A stretch of DNA of 64,000 nt from Angiostrongylus vasorum (Eukaryota; Nematoda; Chromadorea; Rhabditida; Metastrongylidae): contig JADANN010000249.1 in assembly GCA_018806985.1 (NCBI GenBank), forward strand, positions 149,690-213,689, read 5' to 3'. Within the stretch, counting starts at the first letter, position 1, and every line of letters begins with the position of its first letter. Below the pieces are notes generated by a model that was not told the DNA's origin, did no database searches, and saw only the letters and a list, made by a program, of their open reading frames with translations. Position numbers and translations under genes: made by a program. This document shows positions 24,206 to 35,500 of the stretch, piece after piece.

Positions 24206-24472
24206 AGGATAAAGCTCTCGCGTTGATCATTCCCTAAGCGATGCGCCATGGATTCGACTTCGTTAAGCATCGTTTGGAGATGATTGAATGCATATCTGGC
24301 CTTTACAATGACTCGCTGGCCTATCGATGTATCGAGCCAGTGCTGCTAGACAAGTCTGGTACCAATTTGCTGACACCGGAAGGATGGAGGGCTTGGTGGG
24401 CTATGGGCATGGGGATAGCTTCCACGTGTGTGTTGCAGGACGCGTCCGACCACTACGCCACACGCGCCTTAA
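24206..24472 (-). repeat. SINE S1
   Basis: Minus-strand S1 with head near 24,430-24,470, central GGTACCAGACTTGTCTAG and tail GATCAACGCGAGAGC. Well preserved over about 265 bp. Confidence 0.65.
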
Positions 24473-25319
24473 CCCTAGCGGTACAATCTTCTGAACCTAG
24501 CTTTCCGTCTCGTAATTCGGATTGATGTATCTGTTTTTGAAGTGAATTTGATTGTTTATTAATGAAATGAGCAATGATGCATTTCTTACCAAAACTTCTA
24601 TAGAACCGTGAGCGCGACTAGTAGTTATTTTACAAAACACTTCCTTACAGCAATAAGAAGTTCTGTTGTCCATGTTGGTCCTGTTTATCTCTAAAAATCA
24701 CTACTTACCGTTCTAGTTAGCAAAGTTCGAATATCAGGTATGATGCCTTTCATATGGTTAAAACACGCCGAACAAGTAGAGTGTTGACATGTAACCGTAC
24801 TTGTTCAGTTGGATCCTCAGCACTAAAGTCAATCTTCCGACGGGCTTGTTGGTTAGTAGAAGATTACGATGAAGTACTTTTCGAAGCGTTGTCTCGTTAT
24901 GTGCAGCACCCACCGTAACAGCTAAGGATTCCTTCTAATGAATTCTTTCAAATATTTTACCCAAGAAATAGAAGTTAATAACCCTGCCACAAGGCTTCTT
25001 CCCTAGCAGAAGGCGCTCCGAGCCCTTTCAGGTTCAGTTTGAGTTTTCGCTTTCAAAAAGCGGTGATTCACTGAAAGTAACTGGGTGGCTGAACCTTTAA
25101 CATTCAATAAAGAGGAAAAAGGACTGCTTAGTTTTCTACAAGTGAGTTGTTACGAAATGCTTTGTCTTTTCTATGAACCGGATTCACATAGTGTGGCAAT
25201 CTCGACAGTTCATTCACACGGCCTGTTGTCTTGCATCCATCACTAAGGAATCTGATCTTATTTCGTCAGGATTCATCAGATGCTTGACGATGTTGGTCTT
25301 CCTTATAAATGACGTACGT

Positions 25320-25575
25320 CGGGATCAGAGGTCATAGTGGTTAAGTATTGGCCGGGTCCATACCTCCACGTTCGACAAATCGGTACCAGATTGACTGGGA
25401 AAAACTCCTTCCCATGCACAAATGCTGGCGATCGCATACAGTCCTACCCATTAGAGAATTAGGAATGCCATAGTAGGACAATTCCATGAATTCAGAGAGA
25501 GCCTACTCAACCAGCAGAAAATCCCAGTTACAAAGAAAACTAAATCAGCAACGGCTTGACGATCAGTGGCAAAAA
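25320..25575 (+). repeat. SINE S5
   Basis: tRNA-like head with GGTCATAGTGGTTAAG (A box) and CACGTTCGACAAATC (B-box position), then the central GGTACCAGATTGACTGGGA. The copy at 43.15 kb occupies the equivalent place in duplication copy 2, so it predates the duplication. Confidence 0.5.
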
Positions 25576-25653
25576 ATAAAGTGAATATGTTCATACTAAC
25601 TGTCTTTGTTGTGTTGACATGGGCTTACTGTGTAATCATGAAATTCGATGGCT

Positions 25654-25681
25654 GACTTTCCCGCGATGTCGTCTTCTTCAG
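25654..25681 (-). ncRNA. Hammerhead-like motif in block X copy 1
   Basis: Minus strand: CTGAAGA, GACG arm, ACAT loop, CGCG arm, then GGAAA and GTC. Slightly altered core. The equivalent motif occurs in copy 2 at 43,604-43,633. Confidence 0.45.
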
Positions 25682-26349
25682 GTCTTAGACGTATTTCATG
25701 TAACCCTGTTCATACAAATCGATGAATTCTCTGTACTATTAGCACAGGTCCAACGTATCAATGTGTACTAATTTGTTAAAAACTACTCACCGTTCCCGTT
25801 ATGCACGGTGTGAGACCGGCCTGTGCTGTCCACGTAGACGACACGCAAAGTGAGCCCAGATCAAAAAAAATCAATTTAAGAAAAGGGGCCAAGTAACGTG
25901 TCTCGGTGAGCTGTTCGTCTTTTTCGATCCTTTTTTGGGCCAATTTCCATCCATTGTACAGAAATCATAAAGAAGTTCCCCTAACAGCTGTTCATTGATA
26001 GGCTATCATGTGTGAGTAGCCGTGCTTGTCAATCGCCAGGCAACGTCGATTGCAAAGAAGAATTTGCTCAAAATACATATGCTGTATATAGAGTTGAGAG
26101 TCCGTTTTGATAAACTAGCACTGGAATTTGGTTATAAAGAAGTAGAGGACGCCGAAGGCAGTGTGTCGCTGTACTGTCAATTGAAATGGTGACTATTTGA
26201 TACGAGTCTTTCCCTGCCATGATTTACGTACATGGCTCTTCCTAATTGCATATAAAAGCGCTCCACAGATTCAGCTCATTTCCTCACATCCATCAACCAC
26301 TATGGTTCGGCTGCTGCTTGAAGATTTCCACTTCATCTTGCATGTCGTA

Positions 26350-26560
26350 GAATGCTGGTCGAGTCGATTCTCCTTATAGCTGAGCTAGAGCGTTCCCAAT
26401 TGGATTGCGGAAAGTGTTTTTTTTTCGGAGAAGCCCAGTACCAATTTCACAACCCCGGAACGTTGACAAACTTGGTGAGTCCGGAGCGGGGTAGAAGCGA
26501 CACCTTGCTCATGTTGACAGGCATCACTACTACTGTGCTATCTGCCCAATGGACACAATT
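26350..26560 (-). repeat. SINE S2
   Basis: Minus-strand S2: head GCAGATAGCACAGTAGTAG near 26,530-26,550, body to TCCAATTGGGAACGCTC near 26,400. It lies inside block X copy 1 and is absent from copy 2. Confidence 0.5.
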
Positions 26561-27459
26561 TTCAGTACCACTAACTAAGTTTCTGTCGAAACTATTCACC
26601 GTTCTGTTTTTGTACGGTGTGAAACCGGCCGCGTGCTGCCCGGGTAGGTGACACGCTAAATAAGCGCAGATCAAAAAAATCAATATGAGAAATGCTCCAG
26701 GTCACGTGTCATTGTGAGATATTCGTCTTTTAGACCAATTTTTGGTACACTGTGCGCTGTTTTGCTAGCCAGATTTCTGTACCTTTCATTTCAATATAGC
26801 GCTGTATGTTTATCGAATAGTGATTTGCGATACGGCAGAGCTAAATTTGAATAGCACGATTTCGCCTTTGCTTATCGTTGCCTTATTTTGTAAGACAATT
26901 AAGCTCCATTGCTGGAAACGAACCCACATTCGGAATCAACTCTATCCTTTTTTTCATTCATCAAGTCTTCACCAGAAAAGCTTTAGTGCAAGCGAAAGCA
27001 TTTTTAACCGAAAGAAATGTCTGGATCTAATAGAATGAGAACCAAGGATCAGTTCCAAAAAATTGTAAAGAAATCTTCTCCCAGGGCAAAATAGTCATCG
27101 TATTGAAGTCCTTGCTTTTGCAGCGCTAATTTTTTAGTCCTTTGATTTAACTTTCTAGACAGATCGCCTTTACGATAGTGCTAGCAGAGACTTTTTGAAG
27201 TAGTAGATCAAACGAGGTTTTGGTCAACACCGTCTTCACATCAATGACTGCCTGACCGCGTCATCTCCATTGACGTCTGAAATCAATAGGGGAAACGAAT
27301 TTGAGTAAATTTGAACCTATGCTGTCTTAGCACACGAACTATTTTTTATGAAATTAGCAACGACAAAGACATGACGACGATAAAAACGAGTGGACAATAC
27401 ACCGGTCCTCACGAAAACTTTTGAAAAAGTGAAAAAAATATGTAAAAATGACCAGCATG

Positions 27460-27652
27460 ATGTGGTGCTGAAGGCGTTAGCCTCCGGAAAGGATAAGAGC
27501 GCGTTCGTTCCACACCGCAGACACCTGCGGTACGGAGTTTTGCAAATATCTCAGCATCATTGTTGTTGTATTTCGCATAATTACCCTGCCTACCCTGCCA
27601 TGAAACATTGTGAGGGGCAGCAAATAAAAGGTAAACAATGTAAAAAATGCTT
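27460..27652 (+). repeat. SINE S4 insertion in block X
   Basis: Head ATGTGGTGCTGAAGGCG and AGCGCGTTCGTTCCA, body TTTTGCAAATATCTCAGC, tail AGCAAATAAAAGG. It is flanked by GTAAAAATG and GTAAAAAATG, which look like target-site duplications. Confidence 0.6.
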
Positions 27653-28129
27653 TACAATGACGAAAACAATTCACGTGCCATGCAAGTCACTCTGAAAATT
27701 TGACACGGCTTTCAATCCATGAATTTCAGCAGCCGATTTTTGACCCGATGAAATCCTCCGTCAGAATGGAGCCCATACTTGGATCGGCGTTTGTCATCAG
27801 TGTTACGATTTCATGCAGTTCAATATTAAAACAATTTATCCCGTTGTAATACTTTTCTATAATAATGGAGAATATGAATTGAGTGAAGAAAATTCTGGAA
27901 TTGAATTGAATTAAGAATTCTAGAATGAGAATTCACAAAGCAGTTCTGTAACCCAATTTAGACGAGAGGAAACGAGTAGGGGTACTCGGAAAGCAATTGC
28001 TGCAAGATGAGAACGTAGCACTGGCATGTGAATAGAAAAGTGTTGAAAATAAGAAGTTGAGCTATATAACCATAGAAAGCCAGGAATTATGAGGCTGACA
28101 GCATTAGGAGTAAATGGAATTTGAATAAT

Positions 28130-28230
28130 TCTGTAACAATAACAATAACAATGGTGATAACAATAAATGACGATAACATTAATAATAACAACAAGTAATG
28201 GCAACAATAATAATAATATTAGTAACAATA
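28130..28230. repeat. AAC/AAT-rich simple repeat
   Basis: About 100 bp of imperfect AATAAC-type units, directly before an S3 SINE. A second stretch at 28,615-28,680 follows that SINE, suggesting the SINE inserted into, or duplicated, a simple repeat. Confidence 0.8.
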
Positions 28231-28232
28231 GT

Positions 28233-28620
28233 TCTCCCAACGGTTTACAGCCTCATCCAGCCTCATCGAGGCTTGGAGGTGTTGTCGACCTGAGATGTAC
28301 AGAGGGGGATCCATCCCCCCACCAAGGTCTCCCAAGCCGAGAAGGAGTCCGGCGTTTCCATCAGGAAGCCCAGCTAAGAGTAAACTAATACCAGGATACG
28401 TCATCGTCCTCGTAGTAAACTAAACGCATGGTGGCAAATCTCCCTCTGATCCACAACGGCTGCGACTGCCTGTGGCGGTGACGACCGGGGGGCAGTCTTT
28501 GGCCAGACTGTCCTCGGTACTCCGGGGAACCACAGTGGCTAAACCAGAAATCTCTGGAAAATGGAAATTATGCTGGTGCTCACACAACCAGCGAAGAGGG
28601 GCGACCCAAGTATCCATTAA
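28233..28620 (+). repeat. SINE S3 (RTE-tailed)
   Basis: Head CCCAACGGTTTACAGCCTC, body, 3' end TGCTGGTGCTCACACAACC and CCCAAGTATCCA. A further 90-bp 3' fragment of the family lies at 28,905-28,995. The 133-codon frame across this copy is repeat-derived. Confidence 0.7.
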
Positions 28621-29247
28621 CAATGGTAGTAATAACAATAACAGCAATAGTAATAATGATAATAGTGAAACAACTACATTAATAGCACAGGAAGTGGCAA
28701 ACTCTTTTCGAAAGGTTTACAAGTGTTTATATTCGTTGTATTTCGTTGGTGAAGAAGACTTTAACACTTTGACGCATTCAGCAACGTCTGAAGTGCCTGC
28801 CTTCGGTCGAGCTACGAATGTGATGAAATCTTTATACAATCTCTCATATTGGGTGCATCGTCTTATTTCATAAGCTAGTAGATTTCGACATTTATGTCAC
28901 TTAAGGAAGGCTTGGGCAGCAAATGTCCAACCGAATGGAAATTATACTGGTGTCTCCACAACCACTATAGTTGGGCGATCTAAGTATCCACATGGGTGTT
29001 GCGCATCTTCAAAAAGACCGCCTTCTTTATTTTAGATCGAACTATCGAATATGTAATAAGCAAACAAGTATATATATAGCGCAGTATGCTTACAACAACA
29101 TTACCACAAGATGGCTCTACTTTCGTCCTTCGAACTGACTGCCTTAGTATGTTTCAGGGTATACTGTGATAGTCCATGAACAACAGGCTTGCTTTCAAAC
29201 TCATCATTGATTAAGAAGTTTTCCTGCCTTTAATAGGTCGACGACTA

Positions 29248-29505
29248 TAAGGATAAAGCTCTTGGAGTTGATCAATCTCCGAGGGACGTGAAATGCATTC
29301 GACTTCATCAAACATCGGTAGAGGTGGTTGACTGCATATGTGGCCTTTACAATGGTTTGCGGTGGCTTACCGATGTATCGACCCAGTGCTGCTATCCTAC
29401 CAGACAGGTCCGGTACCAATTTGCCCACCATGGAAGATGCAAGGCCTGGGATCGAACCCATATGGACCGCAGGGGTGTCGTTAACCACTGCGCCACATGC
29501 GGCCT
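29248..29505 (-). repeat. SINE S1 with clear tRNA-like promoter
   Basis: Minus strand head: ATGTGGCGCAGTGGTTAA (A box) and GGGTTCGATCCC (perfect B box) 38 nt later, then the S1 body and tail. The best tRNA-like head of the family in this window, probably a recent copy. Confidence 0.75.
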
Positions 29506-30284
29506 ATTCTTAGAACGTAAACATGAGATCCTCAACACAATATTTGTACCACAGTGGAATAAAGCTATATGAATTCCACTATTTCCAAAGATATTTTAGT
29601 TTCCCAGTTCATAAGTAAATTGACAATTGCCGCGTCGAATTTGCATGGCGGCCGCAAAATTGGCAATCCCTTGTCGGCTCAACGCGACCATGCGAACTTG
29701 GACATTATTTTTTTATAACAATCGGAGTAGAACGGCTTAACGTAACCATAGGACAACATCCGATTCAGCGACAGCAATGTAATAAGGAGTATTGGTCAGA
29801 ATAAAGACATACATGGTATAAGATGGCCTAAACGAATCCACGTAAGGCCGGACCATCTATATAGAAAATGTAGTTACAACGACAAATGCTGGATCATTGT
29901 TTAACCCTTCCAAATGAAAGCATAATCAAGTACCCAACATGAAAACAACTTATAGCAAAACGAACAAAGATGTGTGCAAATACTGGTTACCACCATGATA
30001 TAATCTTCCTTTTTTTTCCTTGCTTACATTTTTCTTTTTTAAAAGGTTGTTCACCCAAGTCCACCATAAAAACTTTCGTGCAGTCCACGAGCAGCTTTTC
30101 AGCTTCTTTTACACTGGGAAAGGCTTCATTTTCTGACTTTACCTCTTCGTTCACCTTTTCGGCTTCACTTCTTTTTCAAAGTTCTACTTCATCCGTTTGT
30201 CGCGGTGTGCCCGACTTATTCCGAAAACTTGCCTTTTATTTCTTCTCTAAAGCGACTTTTTATACCACTTTAAAAAAATGAAAG

Positions 30285-30555
30285 GATGAAGTTCTCGGCG
30301 TTGATCAATCCCTGAGGGATGCTCCATGCATTCGACTTCATTAAATACCGTTTGGAGGTGATTGAATGCGTATCTGGCCTTTACAATGACTCGCGGTGGC
30401 CTGCTGATGTATCGAGCCAGTGCTGTTATCCTCCAAGACAACTACAGAACAAATTTGCCGACCCCGGAGAGATAGAAGGCTTGGTAGACCAGGGGCGCGC
30501 GGATCGTTCCCATGTGTATTGCATGTCGCTTCTGACCACTGCACTACACGCTTTC
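30285..30555 (-). repeat. SINE S1
   Basis: Minus-strand S1 with tail GATTGATCAACGCCGAG at the left and head near 30,520-30,550. The A box is mutated (GTGCAGTGG). Confidence 0.65.
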
Positions 30556-31159
30556 CTACTTCATATCACTTCAGAGAATTCATTTTAATGATGAGTAATG
30601 ACCCCAGTAAGACGTTTCCTTCTTTGTTTCAGAAGCTTTCTGCTATGAACTGTAGTTTAGTGTAAATGCAGCCTAGAGCACTGTAATACTCTGAATTTAG
30701 TGCCATACCCTGCCCTTCTTGCCTAGGGAATTTTGTAACCGCTCATTTCTTCTACACCTCGGAATTCAATTGCAACAAAAGACGATAAAGCAGATGACTC
30801 TTCAGAAATAATTCTGAGTAATTCCATGGTTAGAAATTTGAAGTAATGCACATGACCATGTGAACAGCTTAGCCGACTTTTTCTAGATCGACTTGCCGTA
30901 GAAACTGCTTCAAGAATTTTCCGTTCTTCTTGTGAATGCCTAAAGTTACCAGTTTTTCGGAAACAAAAAAAATTGGAGGCAATAAATAAAAAATGCTGCT
31001 GAACAAGCTTCATCTTTAGATTTTCGAACAGAGTTAATCCATTATGTCAATGTAATATCGCCCCCCTACCCATTCTAAGGAATCAGATACGCAACGCCTG
31101 TAAGCGGGATATCATGCAGCAGGACAAGGCAGTGTCCTCCAACGCATCTTTCTATGTTC

Positions 31160-31548
31160 ACCTCCCAACGGTTTAACCAGTCGTCGTGGCTGGGAGGTGT
31201 TTCTGAGTGTCGGGTTGCGATGTAGGGATTCATCCCCTAGCAGGGTCTCCCATGCTGTGAAAGAGTCCCACGTTTCCACCAGGAAGCCCAGTTAAGAGTG
31301 AACCAATATCAGGATCTATCACCGTCCCTGGTATCAAACTAGTCGCATGGTGGCAAATTTTCCTCTGGTCCACAAATGCGGCGACTGCTTGTGCTGGTGA
31401 CGACATGGAAAAAGACTTTGGCTTGGCTGACCTCGGAACTCCAGGGAAGCACAACGCCTGAACCAGCAAAACTCTTAAACAATGGAAACTATGCTGGGAC
31501 CCGCATAACCAGTGAACACGGGCCATCCAAGCATCCAAGGAAATAAGT
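31160..31548 (+). repeat. SINE S3 (RTE-tailed)
   Basis: Full-length S3: head CCCAACGGTTTAACCAGTC, 3' end GCTGGGACCCGCATAACCAG and CCATCCAAGCATCC followed by AAATAAGTATC. Confidence 0.7.
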
Positions 31549-31954
31549 ATCTTCAATGTTTCCAGCCACCGCCGTTTAAAATTTCAACAAATGACATATA
31601 GATAATGGGAGCAAACGTGTACTTCAACCGACTCAGTTACTTCCCTCTGTGAAGGGTTCTTATTCCAAATAGGTTCCTACATGGATTGTGCACTTCCTTT
31701 TTTCTTAGATATCTTTTTTTACGGAATATCCTTCAATTTTTTGAGTAAACACTTTGGAGCACACACCAAGTAACATGCTCAGATCGAGTAGGAAACGACA
31801 TCCAGGATTCAGCGATAGTTGCTTTGTTCGATAGCGAAGTCGATGCTTTGTGGTCTTTGTTTGCAGTATGGTGTGTGTCAGGTGGAACAAATACATGTTC
31901 AGAATTAAAGTTTCCATTAGAAATGGTAGCAACGTGTAACGATGTAGAAATGAG

Positions 31955-32590
31955 CTCATATGGGTTCTTAAATGTTGGTTAAGGAACACCATAGGATTCC
32001 TTGCTTTCAAATTTCACTTAATACCATCAATCTTTGCTTTTTTGAAAAAAAACTACACGGTGCTTTGATGGCTTTGATGTTTTACTTTCCTATTGTGCAT
32101 GAAACTTTCCCCCGTAACGAACGCTGCCGCCTTTACAGTAATTTGACTGGACAACAAATCTACGAAAAAGGAGCAAGAGAGGGATGCTTCGGCATGACCA
32201 TCAAGTCTGTGGAAGACCTTTTACCTAAAACATTGTCAACATTTCCCCAAGCAGTGCAGTGATTTTCAGTTTCACTTGGTATGCGATCGCGTTAATTGTG
32301 AACATGTAATATCTTAGACCCCCAACCGCATCATCATTTTGTAAACTAATACTTTTCCTCCTATCTCTTCGACAAGCCCTGGTTTTTTGAGAACAAAGAT
32401 CGCCACTGGGTAATGGCTCTCTAGTTGCTACTCATGTGAGTACCGACTAGACCCCAAAAACAAATACCTGTCCTTCTCTAAGTGCAGTCTTCAATGCCGC
32501 CTCACTTGCTCCAGGTTTTCTTAAAGATCCTTCATTTTGAATCAACTGAACGAACAAGCAAAACCTTTTTCAAGATGTAAGACTTTCGGG
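31955..32590. repeat. 3' flank shared by astacin copies B, C and D
   Basis: The segment downstream of the B stop (for example GGAGCAAGAGAGGGATGCTT and ACATTGTCAACATTTCCCC) recurs at 46,190-46,790 and, less well, at 55,990-56,430. The duplication therefore extended beyond the coding exons. No coding frame is conserved. Confidence 0.65.
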
Positions 32591-32593
32591 TGC

Positions 32594-35500
32594 TTAATCA
32601 ATGGAGCTATAGGTGATAACTACATTCATGATCCCCATTCTATTGAATAGGATCACTGGCAGTCGATTAGAAATGGAGACAATAGGCCCACGGCTGCCCT
32701 TCATCGAACAAAAACTAAATGAACAAAATGTTCCATTGTCATTGAAACCGTGGAATTTTGGAAAACACACGCTCACCGATAGCCCGTCAGCTTCTGATCC
32801 TTTTGGGCTTTAATCTCAACTCCTCCTTTTGGACATCCACCTTCGTCATAACCGTGAGAGATCGACCTCACTTCGACCTTGATTTTCTTACCTTCAGGGG
32901 CCTGAAACATGTATATCACGATCAAAACAATAATTCTTATTTGAAAAGTCGTACCGTAATCATATAATTGCAAAAGTTGAACTGATTTCTAGTAGTAGTA
33001 CCAAAGCCAAGCCCATAAGCGAGATTTTGAGTTCGATTTCTTGCAACGAGATCTTCTCCACATCCCGACGGCTGAAACAGATTCAGTTTCTCTTTTTTAT
33101 TGGATTTACGGTAATCCTTAACGCTCTTACTTACCCGCTGATCACATAGATTGCCACCGTAGCCACTCGGGCAAATACATGTGGAGCAGTGTCGTGGGTG
33201 AGGATAGCCCTCATTCGCACACTTGGCGGAAGTGGATTTCTTGCATATTGCTAAAGAATTAAAAATTTTCAGTGTTGTCGAGTTCTAATAAAAAATAGTT
33301 GTAAGACCAACCATTGCATCCATAATGTTCGTTGATCATGAAAATATCTGAGAATGAAAGCAGCTCAGATCCCATGGTCTTTTGGTGCCAATGATCACTG
33401 GGAACCATGGTGGGCCGGCCGTTTGCAGAATAACTGGGGAATGCGGCAGTACAAAAAGCGCTGCGAAAAATTCCAAGCACATTTTTCTACACCTTAGCTC
33501 ATCGTAGTGCATGATGCTGCCGTAATCGTACGTTAGTCCATAGACACCAGCGTAACTCTCATTCAGTTTGTCGAAATCCGAGCGGTGGTTTGGCCAAACC
33601 AACATTATGAGTAATCTTCCTTAAATTCCATTCACTAATGCTTCTGTGAATACCCACTTTAATGTTTTTGCATGAGGATTAAAATGAAGCTGTCTCGATC
33701 ATATCGTTCCATTGTGTGAAATAATCCAAGCGCATGACCAATCTCATGAACAGCTGACCCAATCTTAATCATTTTCGATTGATTTACCGAGTTAAAACAT
33801 GTGAGTAGGCCAAAAATATTGATGAAACGTGATAATGTATGAAGGCGTCGTACTGTTGGCTCGAAATTCCCAATGGAGAGGTGCTGATCTCCGCCACGTC
33901 GACCAACCGCGGAGAAACACCCCGGTTCTTTGACCACGACCACTTTGTCTCGAGCTGCAAATCAGTTAGTGTAAAAAGCATTTCATTTTTTTCTTGTAGG
34001 ATGTAAGACATGCCATTTTTGTCTTCAACGAAGTTGATGCAGGTGGCGTCGTTCCAAGCTTTTGCGCCAATTCTGAACAATTCTTGCACAAGGTGATCTA
34101 AAATGTCGATTTTTAATTGTATACGTCAATGAGATTTAGAGAAATTTAAATTTCTAGCGCTATAGAAATTGTGAATCAAACATCTGCGAAGGGTGCGAAG
34201 TCTACGAAAACCGACTTGGTTTATGTTTGCCTTGTAATTTTTCGTCAATTTCGACATCTATTTTTCAAACTTTTCCAAAAAATTGCCTTTTTAAACACTA
34301 CTAGATCGATAGTAATTTCACTGCATATTTATCAGTTTACAAGTTTGCTGATATGCTGGTCATCATGAGCACAGTGCTGGCTCGATCCCACCCAAGACCC
34401 ACCGAGCCCTTTCATCCCTCCGGGGTCGGTAAATAGGTGCCAGATTTGCCTAGGAGAAATACTCTCTCTGCAATCTAGGTAGGAGTGCTGAAACCTGGCT
34501 ATCTCTGGACACGAAGGAGGAATCTGTGGACGATGGATGTGAGGAAACGAATCGATGGTGAGAAGTGCTGGGATGAGCACAGTGGACGTGTAGACGAGCT
34601 CCATAAAAAAGATAAATCAGTATGATTAATAGTCCTTTCTGCTTCTGTTTAGCAAATACGAGGTGTTATTTTATTTCTTTATTTACGTACAAGCTGACGT
34701 TTCGACGGATTTCGCCTTCCTCAGAGCCTGGAAAGGTCAAAGTTGACTGCTATCTGCACGGTCAAACGCCTCCACAACCAAACAGAAAAGGCTAAACCCA
34801 GATTTCAATCACATTGAACACGAAATAGCTTCTTTGCACACTCATCGCTTTCTAGGAGTCTTCCACTAAATATTTCACGTGGAGACCAACCGCACAGAAT
34901 TCACACGGAACCGTAATGTGCCCCTGCCATCAGAATAACAGGCTTATATACTGCCCAATATCACGCGTGATAATGAGCATTCCTCCCTGCGGTTCATTTT
35001 CGGATCCTTGGAATTGATCCAGAATGCCTTGAGAATTTTGCGCGCTCGTGTTCTCGATTCCTGCGCGAGGATCGTAACCCGTACTTCAAAATCTTCTCCG
35101 TTATGTATCTGCGTCCTATGCGTGCATAGTGGAGGTTTACGTTTGCCGACTAGGTGTTCTTTTATACGAACGCAGAGTGGTCTACCCGTTTCGCCAACGT
35201 ATTCGTCTCCGCACGCTTTACAAGAGATCAGATAAACTGTACCCGAACTCATGCAGTCACCGTCTCTACCATTGGGGCAAATTATACAATTTTGCGTTGC
35301 ACATAGACGGTCGTATAGGCGGTTACGAACTAGTTGGCGTCTTAGATTACTCGGTGGCATTTCAGTTATCGTTACCGAATTCTCTAGACCGGCCCTTCTT
35401 AAACAGCGTTTTTATAGCTGCACTTACTTCATTTGAAATGAAGGGCAGGATAAACGGGACCTTATTGTCGCTAGAGTTATCGTTGGGGGGCCCTGTGGTT

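Larger units (their letters stand above)
24650..28035. repeat. Segmental duplication X, copy 1
   Basis: Collinear with 42,183-45,345. Shared landmarks in order: the AACACGCCGAACAAGTAGAG segment, SINE S5, a hammerhead-like motif, the TGAAACCGGCCGCGTGCTGC block, CTAAATTTGAATAGCACG, a SINE insertion point, and the GATTTCATGCAGTTCAATA end. No coding frame is conserved. Together with the astacin copy beyond its right side it looks like part of one tandem duplication unit. Within this copy, 25,790-25,960 is a diverged partial repeat of 26,580-26,730. Confidence 0.7.

Noticed and set aside
24650..28035. Block X as a protein-coding gene
   Set aside because: No frame is conserved between the two copies; shared features are SINEs, a ribozyme-like motif and non-coding blocks.
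28472..28873. 133-codon plus frame
   Set aside because: Begins inside an S3 SINE and continues through an AAT/AAC simple repeat; repeat-derived.
29460..29505. Free tRNA gene
   Set aside because: Good A and B boxes, but no acceptor or anticodon stem pairing as in a tRNA, and the sequence continues into the S1 SINE body.
33640..33690. Tiny intron that would restore the astacin B frame
   Set aside because: The only GT-AG option is about 34 nt long and lies after an in-frame stop, so it cannot rescue the frame.
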